A stretch of DNA of 64,000 nt from positions 1,116,001-1,180,000 of the forward strand of contig BRON01000014.1 of NCBI GenBank assembly GCA_024345305.1. The letters are read 5' to 3'. This DNA comes from Mrakia gelida. Lineage: Eukaryota; Basidiomycota; Tremellomycetes; Cystofilobasidiales; Mrakiaceae. Below the pieces are notes generated by a model. It did no database searches. It saw nothing but the letters and a program-made list of their open reading frames with translations, and had not been told where the DNA came from. Below, one piece after another: positions 43,418 to 55,586 of the stretch. Numbering within the stretch: position 1 is the stretch's first letter; each line of letters starts with the position of its first letter. A program made the position numbers and the translations under genes.

Positions 43418-44394
43418 ATGGCCATGACCTCTATATCCCATCCTCTTCCTACCCTACCCCTCGAACTCAAGCACGAAATCCTCCGCTTCTGCGATCCTTC
43501 GACTCTCGCCCAAACCTCTCGAGTTTCCCTCGCCTTCCTCCAGCTCTCTTCGCCGTTCCTCTACAGAGATATCACCATCGTTGGGCTCGCCAAACTACAG
43601 CGACTCCTATTGAAGAGGGTAAAAATAAGCTCATAATCTCGAAGCTTCAAAGTGGTCAAGATTGGCTGAAGCTGACCTCCCTCCCCTCCTCACCTCCTCA
43701 GGGCTCACTCGCTCAACCTCAGCTGGCTCCCTACCTCAACATCCCCTCCGTCGTCTCTTTCAACTTCGAGATTCTCGACTACGAGGATATCTACAAGTCG
43801 ATGTTACACCTGGATCGAATCCCCTCGTCCACAGGCCAGATCTCCGTCAAGAACCTCGTCATCACCTCCCCTCCTCGCACCCACCCTCAGTACAGCGAAG
43901 TCGAAGCCCTCTCAGCACTTCTCCTCCCACTCTTCGACCCTCGAGACGTCAAGCTCGTCGGCCGGCCCTCCAGCACACCAGCTCAAGTCTTCTTCGCTCT
44001 CATCGATCTCGTCGAAACCCCTTGGCCGAACCTCAACCGCGTCACCCTCCTCGGACGCACCTCGACGTACGACTTCCTGGGACGGAGCGGGTTCTTGAAG
44101 GTTGGGTTGAAGGAGAGAAGGGTCACGGTCGTAGCGGACCCATCGAGATTGGAGAATGGCACCGTCCTGCCGTTGGGGGGCTTCCAAAGTGCTCTGAATG
44201 AAACCGTGGTCGACCTCTCGTCGGATCGTGGCGTCAACGTGCTGCACTCTCCAAGACTCAAGGAGATAGTGGTCAGAGTACCAGATAAGATGTTCGAGGA
44301 GATAAGCAGGGAGGAGATCGAGCTCAGTTGGCACGAGTTAGAGGAGGGATTGAAGGAGGAGTGGAGGAGTCGACTTAGGTTTGAGGTTTGCTGA
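43418..44394 (+). CDS. F-box protein, paralogue 5
   Basis: Exons 43418-43618 and 43702-44394, phase 0, give 297 residues. F-box at residues ~9-52: LPTLPLELKHEILRFCDPST, then LAQTSRVSLAFLQLSSPFLY. The intron lies at the same position as in paralogues 2, 3 and 4. The rest reads PSVVSFNFEILDYEDIYKSM, RVTLLGRTSTYDFLGRSGFL and ends LKEEWRSRLRFEV. Predicted SCF substrate adaptor. The F-box is very close to paralogues 3 and 4, while the C-terminal part is much more diverged, as expected if the substrate-binding region is under diversifying change. Confidence 0.85.
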
Positions 44395-44997
44395 GACGCG
44401 AAGGAGTGCTGGTTCGTTCTTTCTTTTTATCTTGTTTGTAGGCGCAGAACGAGTAGAAGATATACTGATCCTACTCTCTTCATCGTCAGGTGCTCGCAAT
44501 TCCTCGTTGAGGGAAGACCTCGTTCGTTCGTTCGTTCGTTCGCTCGTTCGAAGGTCAGCTCGACGCGTCTTTCCTCTCTTCTCCTTTTCTTCCTCAATCT
44601 CGCTGACCTTTGTTATCTTTCGTCAGATATATCAGTACACCAGAAGTTGTCTATAGCTATCTTTCCATGGCGAGTCTCCTCCTTCCTGTGGAATTGCTTG
44701 ACGACGCGTTCGTTTCTCTGATGCTGAACCGTCCTTCTCTTCGTCCTTCCCTTCTTCCTCTCTCCTTCGGTCTTACAGCACCTGATCTACCCAGAATCTC
44801 GGCGTGCAAGGCTCTCGCCACTCCAGGTCGCAGTATCACTGATGTATAGATACCCTTCGCGACGACGGACCCTCGTGCTCCCTCTCGTTTCCCCATCATT
44901 CTTCTCCAGGTTTTCCTGTCGTACACCTCGAAATACGCGTGACCCTTGGACCACCCTGGATCACCCAGCTCCCAACCACCATCCTCAACGCTAGACG
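44395..44997. other. Promoter region of the ABC transporter
   Basis: Contains a (CGTT)n-like short repeat around 44521-44545 and a possible upstream ATG (44667) with intron-like sequence after it. It may include a 5' UTR intron. No gene was assigned. Confidence 0.4.
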
Positions 44998-47900
44998 ATG
45001 CCAGACCTATGGATTCAGACCGAGGAAAGCTGGGAGTTAGACGTCCCAACGAGGTGAGCTCCATCATTCCTTCCCTCCTCGGCTTAGCCTCGACGCAGCT
45101 CACTCACTCTTTCGTCCTCATCTTCCACCTCTGATCCACTCAGGAATACCTCCTCCATACCCAACCTCGACTCCCGCTTCATCTTCCCGACCCTCTGCAT
45201 CGCTTCCCTCGCCGTCTTCGCCATCCAAACCCTCGTCCTCCTCATCTCCAACTCGCGAGCTCGACAGACTGCGAAGCAGCCAGCCCTCGACTTGAAGCAC
45301 GGTCTCGTTCATCGGAACGGAGGATGGCTGGCTCTCGAATGGGGTGTGATGAGGCTGGCTGGACTTCTGAGCTTGGTGGGAGTGCAGGTTTGGTTGATCA
45401 CAGCGGGGGGAGAAGGAGGGAAGGTTGAGTGGGCGGAGTTGACCGCTTTTGTGAGCTCGCCTTCCTTCCTTCTTTCTACCCTGGCGATTGCTGCTAGGAT
45501 CTAGTTTGAAGACCACACATCGTTGCATTGACCACTTGTTCCCACTCCCCAGATCTACCTCGCATCCGTGTCTCTCCTCTCCATTGTCTTCCCTCCCTCT
45601 CCCCTCTCAGCGCTCTCTCGATCGCTTCGACCGATCCTCGTCCTCCTTCTGCTCTTTGTTGGTCTCGCCTACGCCTGGAGGGATGCAGGACCACTCTACG
45701 CCTACGATTCGCCCAGTCTCGATCTATGGACATCTCAAACTATCGCCAAACTCGGTGTGAGTCCAGTTCTTTCCGCTCTCTTGCTTTCTTCGACGACGCG
45801 GATCCTTCGAGCTGACCTCTACTTCAAAACCTCTCGCCAGCTCATCGCCTTCACTTCAATCCTACCACCACTCCTCTCCCCTCGAATTTTCGTCCCAACC
45901 TCTCCAGACAGCGTCGCCACAGACGAGGAAACGACATCCATCCTCTCGTTCATCCTCTACTTCTTCGTCGAACGACGAGTCCTTCGAGCCTGGACCGATC
46001 CGAGCTCGCTCTCGCTGGAGCACTTACCTAGACTTAGAAGTCGAGAAGAAGCTTCGTATGGTGAGCCAGTCGAACGGATCGGAAGTGAGCAGCAGGGAAG
46101 CGTCGAGGATGCAAGCTGACCTTGGACCGCCGTCTGTTCTGTCTGCTTCACAGTTCGGTCGACCTTCATGCACTGGGTCGACCCAGCGGATCCAAGATCG
46201 AAGAAGTCCCTTCTCAGGGGAATTGCGCGCATCTGGTGGAAGGAGGCTATCGCTGTCGAGCTCGTCTCCATCGTTCTGGTGAGCCTGCGTTCGCGCGAGA
46301 TGCTTCGACGCGTCGTCGACTTCTACTGACCATCGTCCATCTTGCTTCCTTCGGTAGGGAGTATCTCGCTTCTTGCCTCTTCTCGGTGAGCCACGCTTCT
46401 CGAAAAACAGAGCCGCTCTACCTTTTTGCTGACGGGTTGTTCGTCGCTTTCCTCTCTTCACCAGGAACCAACCGACTCCTCGCCTACCTTCAAGCTCCTC
46501 AAGATGCGTCGATTCGACCCTGGGTCTGGGCAGCCTGCATCGGGCTCGGTCCCTTCACCACCTCGGTCGCCGCTGGTCTCTCTTCGACGTTGAACCTAAG
46601 ATTCGCTCGACAGTTCGAGTCGCTCATGTTGCAACTGCTGTTCGAAGTCTGTGAGTTCGCCACGACTCTCCCTCTCTCTTCCCTTTTCCGAAGTTACTTT
46701 CCTGATCCACTTTTGGGTGGATTCAGCTCTTCGCGTACGAGTGAATGAGGCTCCTTCCCAGCCAGAGGGAGCTAAGGGAAGCAAGAAGACCAGTCGGATG
46801 GGGAGGATGATCTCGCTGATCGTGAGTCTTCTCGCTGCTCGCAACTCTTCACGCGTTGCAACCTCCTTTCTGACGACGACTTCCTTCTTTCCCAGTCCAA
46901 TGATATCAGCTCAGTCTCAAGTATTCGTCAAGTCTTCAACCGATACACAGACGTTGGAATGAGCTTCGGTAGGTCCCGTTTTCTTTCGACGCGACGCGAC
47001 GATGCTGAAGACCTTCTTCCCTCTTTCCTCTACGACAGTGCTATCCAGCTACGCTCTCTGGAGACTCCTGGGATGGACTTCCTTTGTCGCTATGGGTCTC
47101 GCTCGTCAGTCCATCGCTCCCTCGTCCTCCCTTCGCGTTCTCGCTGACCTCGATCCTCCTCTCGCTCTTGCCCAGTCCTCGCCTTACCCATCACCAACAA
47201 GGCCATCTCCTACCAACGAAGTCTTCAGAAAACGTTCAAGTCACTCACGGACGTACGAGTTCAGAAGATCAGCGAAGCTCTCGTCGGTCTGCGGATCACG
47301 AAAGCGCTGGGACTCGAGGTGAAGGTCAAGGAGGAGCTCGAGGCGACGAGGAAGGATGAGCTTGAGTGAGTCCAAACCCCTCGCCTTCCTTTCCACTCAC
47401 CTCTGTTCTCGAGTCGTATCTTGGGGTGAGACGTCTAGCATCGGAGAGAGCGAAGCATCTGCGGAAGATGACTCTCGAACGCGTTCTGACTCGCCTCCTC
47501 CCGCATTTCGCTCTTCCCCTTCTCCTGAACAGAGTCTCCCGCCGTTCTCGTATCGTCGCTACCCTTGGAAGCCTTCCCATCTCGATAATACCTATCCTCG
47601 TCACCATCTCGACTCTTGGAATCTTCACGAAGGTCCAGGGAGGAGTTCTCGACGCTGCGACGGTCTTCACAGCGATGGGCCTCCTCGGTCGCTTCTCTGG
47701 ATCCATCGCCAGCTTGTTTCGACTCAAAGTCCTTCTGATCGAGCCTAGTGAGTTCTGCAGCGTTCGTTTTGCCTTCCTCGCTCTCTTTTCTGACAAAAGA
47801 CAACCTCGCCGGGTTCTTTTGTTGCTTTTCTCCCCAGCGACTGCGTTGGAGCGAATGGACGAGTTTCTTCGAGGAAGTCCTCTCATCGATCGTCACAGCT

Positions 47901-48678
47901 CGGAAGAGACTGTTCCTGTCGAGGAGAGCTGGATCGGATTCAGAAACGCGTCGTTCAGCTGGTACAAGGACCTTCCCGAGGATTCGACGCTCCACAACTT
48001 CAAGCTTGAGGTTGAAGATCTCACGTTTGAGAAGGGGAAGGTAGTGAGTAGGACTTCCTTTGTCATCGAGTAAAGCTCGCCTCGCGAACTTGACTTTCCT
48101 TTTCTCTCTCCAGACCGTCGTCACTGGACCTGTGAGCCGCGATCCCGACGCGTCTTTTCTCCCCTCCTTTTCGCCCGCTGACCTTCCGTCTTCCACCTTC
48201 CAGACTGGCTCGGGGAAGACTAGTCTCCTCATGGCTCTGCTCGGCGAGATGCATCTCGAGAAGAACGTGAGCATGAGTCTCGACGCGTCTTCCTGCTCCT
48301 CGTTCTCGACCTGACCTTGGTACTTTCACTCAGCCCGAATCGATCTGCAGTCTCCCTCGATCGAAAGGAATCAGCTACGTTCACCAACAGTCCTTCGTCC
48401 AGAACCTCACCATCAGATCCAACATCGTCTTTGGATCACCCTTCGACCGAGAGCGATACGAGCAGGTCATTTCGGCTTGTGGGCTCGAAGCTGATCTCGC
48501 TCTCTTTGCTGGTGGAGATCTTACCGAGGTCGGCGGTGCGTCTTGGTACCCTCTCCTTCTTCTCTCGAGACCGCAACCTGACGCTCTTCTCCTTTATATT
48601 CACAGAGAAGGGCATCACGCTCTCAGGAGGTTCGTTCTCGTCAACTCTTTCGACGCGAACTGAAACTGATGGTCGTCC

Positions 48679-48709
<31 letters not shown>

Positions 48710-51700
48710 CGTTCAGGACAGCGAAGTCGACTCTCCCTCGCTCGAGCTATCTACTCCTCGGCTAGGACGGTCCTCATCGATGACTGCTTCAGCTCCCTCG
48801 ACGTACAGACGTCGAAATGGATCGTCGACAAGTGTTTCAAGAGCTCTCTCATCAAAGGTCGAACGGTCATCCTCGTCGTGCGTTCTTCCTTCTCCTTTTT
48901 TTCTCTTCGGCACGCCGGCTGACTACTACTCTCTTCTCCAGACTCATCACCTCAGTCTCGTCGCTCCCATTACGGATTTCATCGTCACCATCGAGAAAGG
49001 ACGGGTCATCGCGTCGGGTCCCGTCGAGAAGGTCCTCGCTGCAGTTCCAGATCTCATCGCTCTCGACGAAAAGGACCTGGAACAGGAGGATGGCCTCCTG
49101 GCCGATCTCTCTTCCGAAGAGAAGGAACCAAAGTCTCCCGCAGTCGAAGGAAGGCTCGCAGTCGCGGAGGAGAAGGTCGAGGGCAAGGTCGGATTCGGAA
49201 CCATGAGCGCTCTTGTCGCGTCTTTCGGCAGCTGGTACTTCTGGATCCCCTACCTCCTCCTCGGTCTCACCGCCGATGTGGCCTTTCCAGCTCGTATGTA
49301 CGTCTTGTCGGCTTGGTCTAGGGCGTATACAAGGAACGAACCTGCGGAGGTCAGCACGGCGAAGTGAGTCGCATTTGCTTCAGATCTTGTTTCGCGTCGT
49401 TTCCGAGTTGACCGACGCTCAAATCCTTTCGTCAGGTATCTCGGACTCTTCTCTGCGATCGCTATCTCGGGAGTCTTGATCAATGCCCTCGTCGGTTACA
49501 TCTGGACGTTTGGTACGGCCATTCTGTTCGCACTCGTCCTCCTCGACGTCGTCTCACGCTCCCTTCCCTTTCGCAGGAACCTTCCGCTCTGGCCAGATCA
49601 TTCACCGGAGTCTCCTCGACTCAGTGATCTCCTGCACAACCCGCTTCCTCGACATCACTCCTCAGGTTTGTCGGCACAATCCATTTGAGTCCGAGCAACC
49701 CAAGCTCACCTCGCTCTTGTTCGTTCTTCGATTTCGCAGGGCAGGCTTCTCTCCCGTTTCACCAAGGACATCCGAGCCATCGACACCACTCTTCCTAGGA
49801 ACACGCAAGATGTCATCATCGCTTCGCTCTGGATCGTTGTTCAGGTACGCGTCTTCTTTCACCACTAAAGATCGACGAAGACCTGACTTGCCTTCCCTTT
49901 CAGCTCGCCACCCTCATTTCGCTTGTTCCCATCTTCGCCCTCAGCATCTTCGTCATCGCTGGACTCGGATACATCGTCTCCGCTCTTACTCTAAACGCTC
50001 AGCGAGCCGTCAAAAGAGACCAAGGAATCCTTCAGGGTCCAGTTTCATCTCACTGTGAGCTCGTTCCGATGCGTCTCGTCCCTCCTGGTCAGTTCGCTGA
50101 TCTCGCTTCTTCTCATCCCTCTCAGTCTCGGAGGCCATGGCTTCGATAGTCTCCGTCCGAGCCTTCGGCGCTGAGACTCTCTTTCGAGAGGAAGGTATCA
50201 AACTCGTCGACCCCTACATGCGGAACTTTGCGTTCAGATCTGCCCTCGTTCGTGCCTGTCCTTCGCCTCTTCTTTTCGAGTCGATTGTTGACTCCGAACG
50301 TTCTTCTTCCCCTTTTTAACAGAGCCGATGGTCTCAAGCTCGCTTCAACCTACTCAACGCTCTCTTCTCGGGAGCTCTGGCTGGATATCTCGCGCTCCCT
50401 TCTGACAGGGACGCGTCGAAGAGCGGCTTGATCCTCTCCGTCTCCGTTTCTTTCGCCACTCAGATCATCGGACTCATCCGGGACTTCAACGAATGGGAGG
50501 TTCGTACATCTTTCGCTCTTCTTCTCGTGCAGCTCTTGGGCTGACTCGCTTCCTTTTTCGTTCGGACGAGCAGGTCGATCTCGTCTCCCTTGAACGGATC
50601 CAAGCTTACGTCGAGATCGAGCATGAACCCGCCGCCACTCCCTCCGGCACTCCTCCAGCCTCCTGGCCAACCTCAGGAAATCTCGTTGTCGAAGGTCTGA
50701 CTGCCAGATACTCGAAAGAAGGTCCCGTCGTTCTCGACGGCGTTTCGTTCTCGCTCAAGTCCGGTCAGAAGTGTGCTGTCGTCGGAAGGTGAGCTCGCCC
50801 TGATTCTCCTTTCGCTCTTTCTTTCTTTCTTTCTTTCTTGACACGCCCCTCTTTTTCTTCTCGCAGAACTGGTTCTGGAAAGTCCACCCTCGCCGTCTCT
50901 CTCCTTCGTCTTATACCAACGGAGGGAACAGTCACCGTCGACGGTCTCGACACGAACAAGCTCAACCTTCAAGCGATTCGTTCCAACATCACTCTCGTGA
51001 GCTCATCCCCTTCCATCTCTGGTAGAGCTCCCTTCCTATACTGACCGGTCGGTTGAATCTCTACCAGATCCCTCAAGATCCAACTCTCTTCTCGTTCGTT
51101 CGCGACCGCTTCGACAAGACGTATGCATTGACTGACGCGTTTCTCTCTTCCATCACTCCAGTGGAGACATCCGCAAAAACATCGACCCCTACGGAACTAT
51201 GGACGACGCTGCTCTAAACGACATCCTTCGATCCATCGGACTTATCAAACCCTTCGAGGAGGGAGAGCCCACCTCCGCTCTGAAAGCCCAACTGGGCCTC
51301 GACACCCACGTCTCAGCTGGAGGGGAGAACCTCAGTCAAGGTGAGACGGTCCTTTCTCTACTTTCGAAGCTTCTTGTGCTGAATAGTTGCCTCGTTCGTT
51401 CAGGTACTCGCCAACTCGTTTCGTTCGCGAGAGGATTCGTTCGTCGGTCGAAGGCCAGTTCGACGCGTCTTCTCCCCTCAATCTTCGATCTCCTCTCCCT
51501 TAACTCCAGCACTGACTTCTTCACTTCTATCTCTGGCTTTCAGATATTCCTCTTCGACGAGTGTACGGCATCGATCGATTACGAGACGGACGCTCTGATC
51601 CAGAAGACTCTTCGAACGGAACTTCACGACTCCACCCTCATCACTATCGCACACCGTCTCCTCAGCATCATCTACTACGACGTGATCTTGGTCCTCTCGG

Positions 51701-51927
51701 ATGGGAAGGTGGTGAGTCGGTCGCTCTCTTCTGGCTTTGCGCGCCTTTCGTTTCTCGACGCGTCGTCCGAACGCTGACCTCCTCGCTTCGGCTTCGTTTC
51801 TTCGCAGGTCGAGTTCGACTCGCCCAGCAACCTTCTCAAGAACTCAAAGGGACACTTCCGAGCTCTCGTCGAGGCGAGTAGTGACAGAGAGACGTTGCTG
51901 TCGATGGTGGAGTCGGAGAAGGAGTAG
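44998..51927 (+). CDS. ABCC-type (MRP/Ybt1-like) full ABC transporter
   Basis: Thirty-two exons, all in phase, 1489 residues (first 44998-45053, last 51808-51927). An extra N-terminal membrane domain (RFIFPTLCIASLAVFAIQTL...) precedes TMD1 (FTTSVAAGLSSTLNLRFARQ, IVATLGSLPISIIPILVTIS). NBD1 has Walker A GPTGSGKTSLL, signature LSGGQRSRLSLARA and Walker B TVLIDDCFSSLD. TMD2 includes YLGLFSAIAISGVLINALVG and LATLISLVPIFALSIFVIAG. NBD2 has GRTGSGKSTLAVSLLRLI, signature ENLSQGTRQLVSFARG and Walker B IFLFDECTASID, then TIAHRL. The layout TMD0-TMD1-NBD1-TMD2-NBD2, with a degenerate NBD1 catalytic site and a conserved Glu in NBD2, is typical of ABCC proteins, which export conjugates or load them into the vacuole. 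The substrate is unknown. Confidence 0.92.
48682..48709 (+). repeat. Poly-T tract (28 bases) inside an ABC transporter intron
   Basis: Twenty-eight consecutive T between CCCCC and CGTTCAG form the polypyrimidine tract of the intron that splits the LSGGQ signature of NBD1. Its length is far above that of other introns in the window. Confidence 0.85.
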
Positions 51928-52206
51928 ATTTGGTTCGTCGAGAGGTGGATGGCCCTGAGAAGTCGTGTTTGGTCAGATCTAGATGGAGCGTGAACTAGTA
52001 GATACCAATATCGACACCTCTATCTCGGATCAAACCAGTGGGGGAAACGCAAGGACGTCCGTCAGCAGAACATCAACCGCGTCGCGCCGAGACTCAACCG
52101 ACTCGAGTTTCAAAAGTCGAGCGCGACTTCCCTTTCCCACCTCGAAGCCGAGCGGAGATGCTTCATTGTTTATTGATCGTACAGCACAACTCGAAGCGAC
52201 GAACTA

Positions 52207-53389
52207 TCAACGAACTACGATCGTGATCCTCCCTCTCTCCTCTTCGTCGAGTCCAGCGACTTCCTCCTCCCATCCCTTTTCCGCCGACTTGCTCACCACG
52301 CACGTACTCCTCAATGCTTCCAGCCCAAGCGCACCCGTCTCCTGCAAATCCTTCACGAGCCCTTGACTCCTCTCGTCCGGCCACGACTCCACGTTGATCT
52401 CCAGTTCGAACGCTTCTCCGTCCCGGACTTGAGGTGCGTCGCGAAGGACGAAACGGAGTTCATTTGTGGAGAGTGGGATCCACCCTCTACAGGATACTGA
52501 TCGAAGGTCCTTCCAAGCTCGGAGCGTTGTTGCTGGCCAGTCGTAAGCGTAGAGGTAGAGGTGATCATGAGAGGCTTCGGGAGGGGAGCCGGCGTCGAAG
52601 AGGATGTGGGTGGGTGAGAGGTGAGGAAGGACGAAGAGGAGATAGAAGTCGAAGGAGGAGTCGAAGGCTTCCGTAGAGGTCAGGGACTCGTGTGATTCTT
52701 GATCGTGGGATATTCTCACTGTGAGAAGGTTGAGGTGGATGGGGGTCACGATCATGAGACGCGGTGGGAACGCAACTCCCCGTTTCTCGACGAAGAAAGG
52801 AAGGAGGTTGGTTTGTCTGAATGAGAAGGATCGGATCTCGAGGGTTCGAGTTTGGCTGAGGGATAGATGGGAGACGATGCGAGACCGAGGGCGTAGCTGG
52901 ACCTGAGACAGCGACGAGAACGGCAAGGAGGGGAAGGAAGAGAGAGGGAGCAGAGGTCAGCTTGAGTATCGGCTGTTTTCAAGGAAGTAAACTTACTCAC
53001 TCCACATGTGAAGCTTATCAGTCCCTTCTCCGACCTGATGACGACGTCTCGATACAGCTGCCCACTAGCCTCCTCCAAGCATCCGAACGAGACAAGGCAA
53101 ACGGCGGCGAGGGAGGGAGGGTCGTTGAGCTCTCGAAGGATGAGGTTCACGACCTCGAGAGGGAAGAAGGAGCGGAGAGAGGGGTTCTAGAAGGGACCCA
53201 TAACAAGAGAAGTAAGAGTCAGCTGCTGGGCAAAGCAGAAGTCGAGCGAGAGAACCCAAGAGGAGGACGTGTGAGAAGAAGAGGAGGGAGGGAGGGAAGC
53301 CTGAGGGTCGAGCTCACCATCGACGAGGAAGGTTGCTCCTCTTCCCCTGCTTCCTGCTGGGCAACGAGTCTTCGAGTCCTGAGAGGCAT
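52207..53389 (-). CDS. F-box-like protein, paralogue 6
   Basis: Exons (minus) 53318-53389, 53001-53186, 52207-52902, all phase 0, give 317 residues. After a basic N-terminus (MPLRTRRLVAQQEAGEEEQ) comes an F-box-like segment: FFPLEVVNLILRELNDPPSL, then AAVCLVSFGCLEEASGQLYR, matching the Leu-Pro-x-Glu start and the YRDV end of the motif in the other copies. The C-terminal part reads LFVLPHLSPTHILFDAGSPP and LSTNELRFVLRDAPQV. Predicted ubiquitin-ligase adaptor; the most diverged intact member in the window. Divergent from the GST gene. Confidence 0.72.
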
Positions 53390-53899
53390 GGTAGCGAGTT
53401 GACGAGAGTGTTTGGATGGATGCTGAAAGGGTGGGAGAGAAATGAAGGGTCGGATGGATGATGAGCGTTTGAAGGGAGGAACCGGTGAGGAGCAAGCTCG
53501 CTTCTCCCTCTCCCTCTTCTCTCCCGCCCGTCACCAAAATCACCGCTATCGAATCTCGAATTCTGCTACTCCTCGCTCGTTCTACTCTTCTTCCCAGCTT
53601 CGGAATTCTACCCGAGCCATTTCTTTCCTGGAACGCTCGCCCACTGCGATCAGCCATCGCGACGCGGCTCGCCATCTGTCGCCTTCTGCCCTGAGTGCCC
53701 TCAGTTCCTGGATTCTGTCTACATCAAAACAGAACCTCTGGGAGGCTCATACTACGTTCTGGAAACACAGCGAGCTCATCTAGATCTATTTCGGAGCAAG
53801 GCGATCAGCGCGTGGAGACTCGCTTCTGACTCGACCTCTTCATCGTCTGGCTCTTGATGCGCTTCTCTTCTCTCCTCAACACCGTCATCATCTCGAAAC
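53390..53899. other. Divergent promoter region (F-box / GST)
   Basis: About 510 bases between divergent start codons. No gene was seen. Confidence 0.45.
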
Positions 53900-54955
53900 A
53901 TGTCGGATCTGGAACCTGTTCACTTCTTCGACATCAAGTCCTCTCTAGAGGGCGAGTATCTTTCTCTATCTCGGAAGGTTGGCTCGCTTGTCTCTTCGCT
54001 TCGACTTCCCACCAACTCATTCGCCTCGCTCCTTCCTCTCCTCTTTGCTTCTCGTCCTCAGGTTCTCTACAGTCCTGGTCTCCCAACACCGTCAAGACCA
54101 GAATCTTACTCAACTATCGGAACATCCCTTACACTCAGCAGTGAGTGTTAACCGTCTCTTCCCCTTCACAGAAGCTTCGAGGGAGGAACTCGCGAGCTCA
54201 CCTCTCTCCGCTTCCCTCTCTTCCTTCCTCTTCCTTCGCTCTCGTCCCTTCCCAGATTCGTCTCCTACCCAGACATCGAGTCCCTCCTCAAAGATCTCTC
54301 AGTACCCCCTAGACCTGCAGGTCCCCGTCCCTACATTCTCCCAGCAATCGTCCATCCCTCCATCACCTCCAACTCCTCCCCCGACTCGTCCTCGCCCACC
54401 TCCGGAACGATGAACGAGTCTTGGGACATCGCCCTTCACCTCGAACGCGCCTTCCCTCCCTCCCCATCCCACCCATCCATCTTCCCAACCCCTACCTCTT
54501 TCGCTCTCGCCCGGCTAACTCAGCAACTCGTCTCAGACGTCGTCCGCGAGAACTGCTACAAGCTTGTCGCTCCTGGCATCCCCTCCATCCTCGACGAACG
54601 AGGCCGAGTGTACTTCCGCCTAACGAGAGGAGAGTCGGAAGGAATGCCGGTCGAGGAACTAGCTGGGGACGAAGCAAACCAGCTCAAGTTATGGCAGCGG
54701 TACGAGAAGTCTCTTCAGCCTTTCCTCGACATCCTCCGAGGACCTCCCTTCGCGGCGGAGGAGGAGCGAGGACCTTTCCTGGGAGGCAAGCAGTTTGGCT
54801 ACTCGGATGCCATCCTGCTGGCCAATTTCGCCTGGTTCCATCGAGGGAACAGGGAGGGGTGGGAGAGAATCATGGCGTTGGGAGGAGGAGGGGAGTTCAG
54901 GAGATTGTGGGACGCATCGGAGGAGTGGATTGAAGGGCAGGGGGTGGAGAAGTAG
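53900..54955 (+). CDS. Glutathione S-transferase-like protein (UstS-like N-terminal domain)
   Basis: Exons 53900-53951, 54062-54140, 54256-54955 give 276 residues. The thioredoxin-fold half reads WSPNTVKTRILLNYRNIPYT, then QFVSYPDIESLLKDLSVPP and RPYILPAIVHPS, the pattern of basidiomycete GSTs related to UstS and LigF-type enzymes (a WSPN or WSPNTWKTR start). The C-terminal half is helical (ENCYKLVAPGIPSILDERGR, QFGYSDAILLANFAWFHRG). Glutathione conjugation or ether cleavage is a family-level inference. The first intron begins GCGAGT, a GC-AG intron, because no GT donor fits the frame. Confidence 0.82.
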
Positions 54956-55586
54956 TGGGAGGAGAAGGAGGAGGGTGTAGCGAAGTGAGATGGATGATGG
55001 GCCTGGAGGTCGGGGGAGGGAGGAGGAACAAGATCGGCCGTCGCGTCCGTTTGGCTCGCTCTCTCAATGATCTATAGTCCATGCGCTCTTCCGAGATCGT
55101 CTATACTTCGACTCTGGATTGCAAGGTACTCAGGGGAACCAGCGAAGGCTCAGCTTCCCAGCTTTCAGTCCTAAACGCGACTGATGCGCGACGTGCTCTC
55201 GCGTCGGCGTCCTACTCTCCTTCAGTCTTCCACCGTGAAGATCTTTCGGCTGGTAAAGTAATGCACTTCCCTCTGAGCTGCCTGACCTGATCAGTGTGGT
55301 CCGATCTGCGAAGAAAGGACAGAAGAGGAGGAACGGACGAGACGAGACGCGTCGAGCTCCCAACCCTCTCTCAGCAAAACGTCTCTTTTTCGATAAGTGG
55401 TTTCACCAGCTCATGACCTTCAGTCTCATCCCGTCCTCTCTGGAAGCGAATCAAACTCAAGCTCGAAATTTCGTCCCACGAAAAAGCGAGAACGATGAGC
55501 CCGAAACGATCGCTTCACACCCGAGCTCTCTTCAACGCTCACCAACCCCAACCGGACGTCTCGAAGGGAATATTCCTCCCTCCGCC
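54956..55586. other. Upstream region of the P-type ATPase
   Basis: Non-coding except that the ATPase frame is open upstream from 55296 and has another ATG at 55413, so part of this may be coding. Confidence 0.4.
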
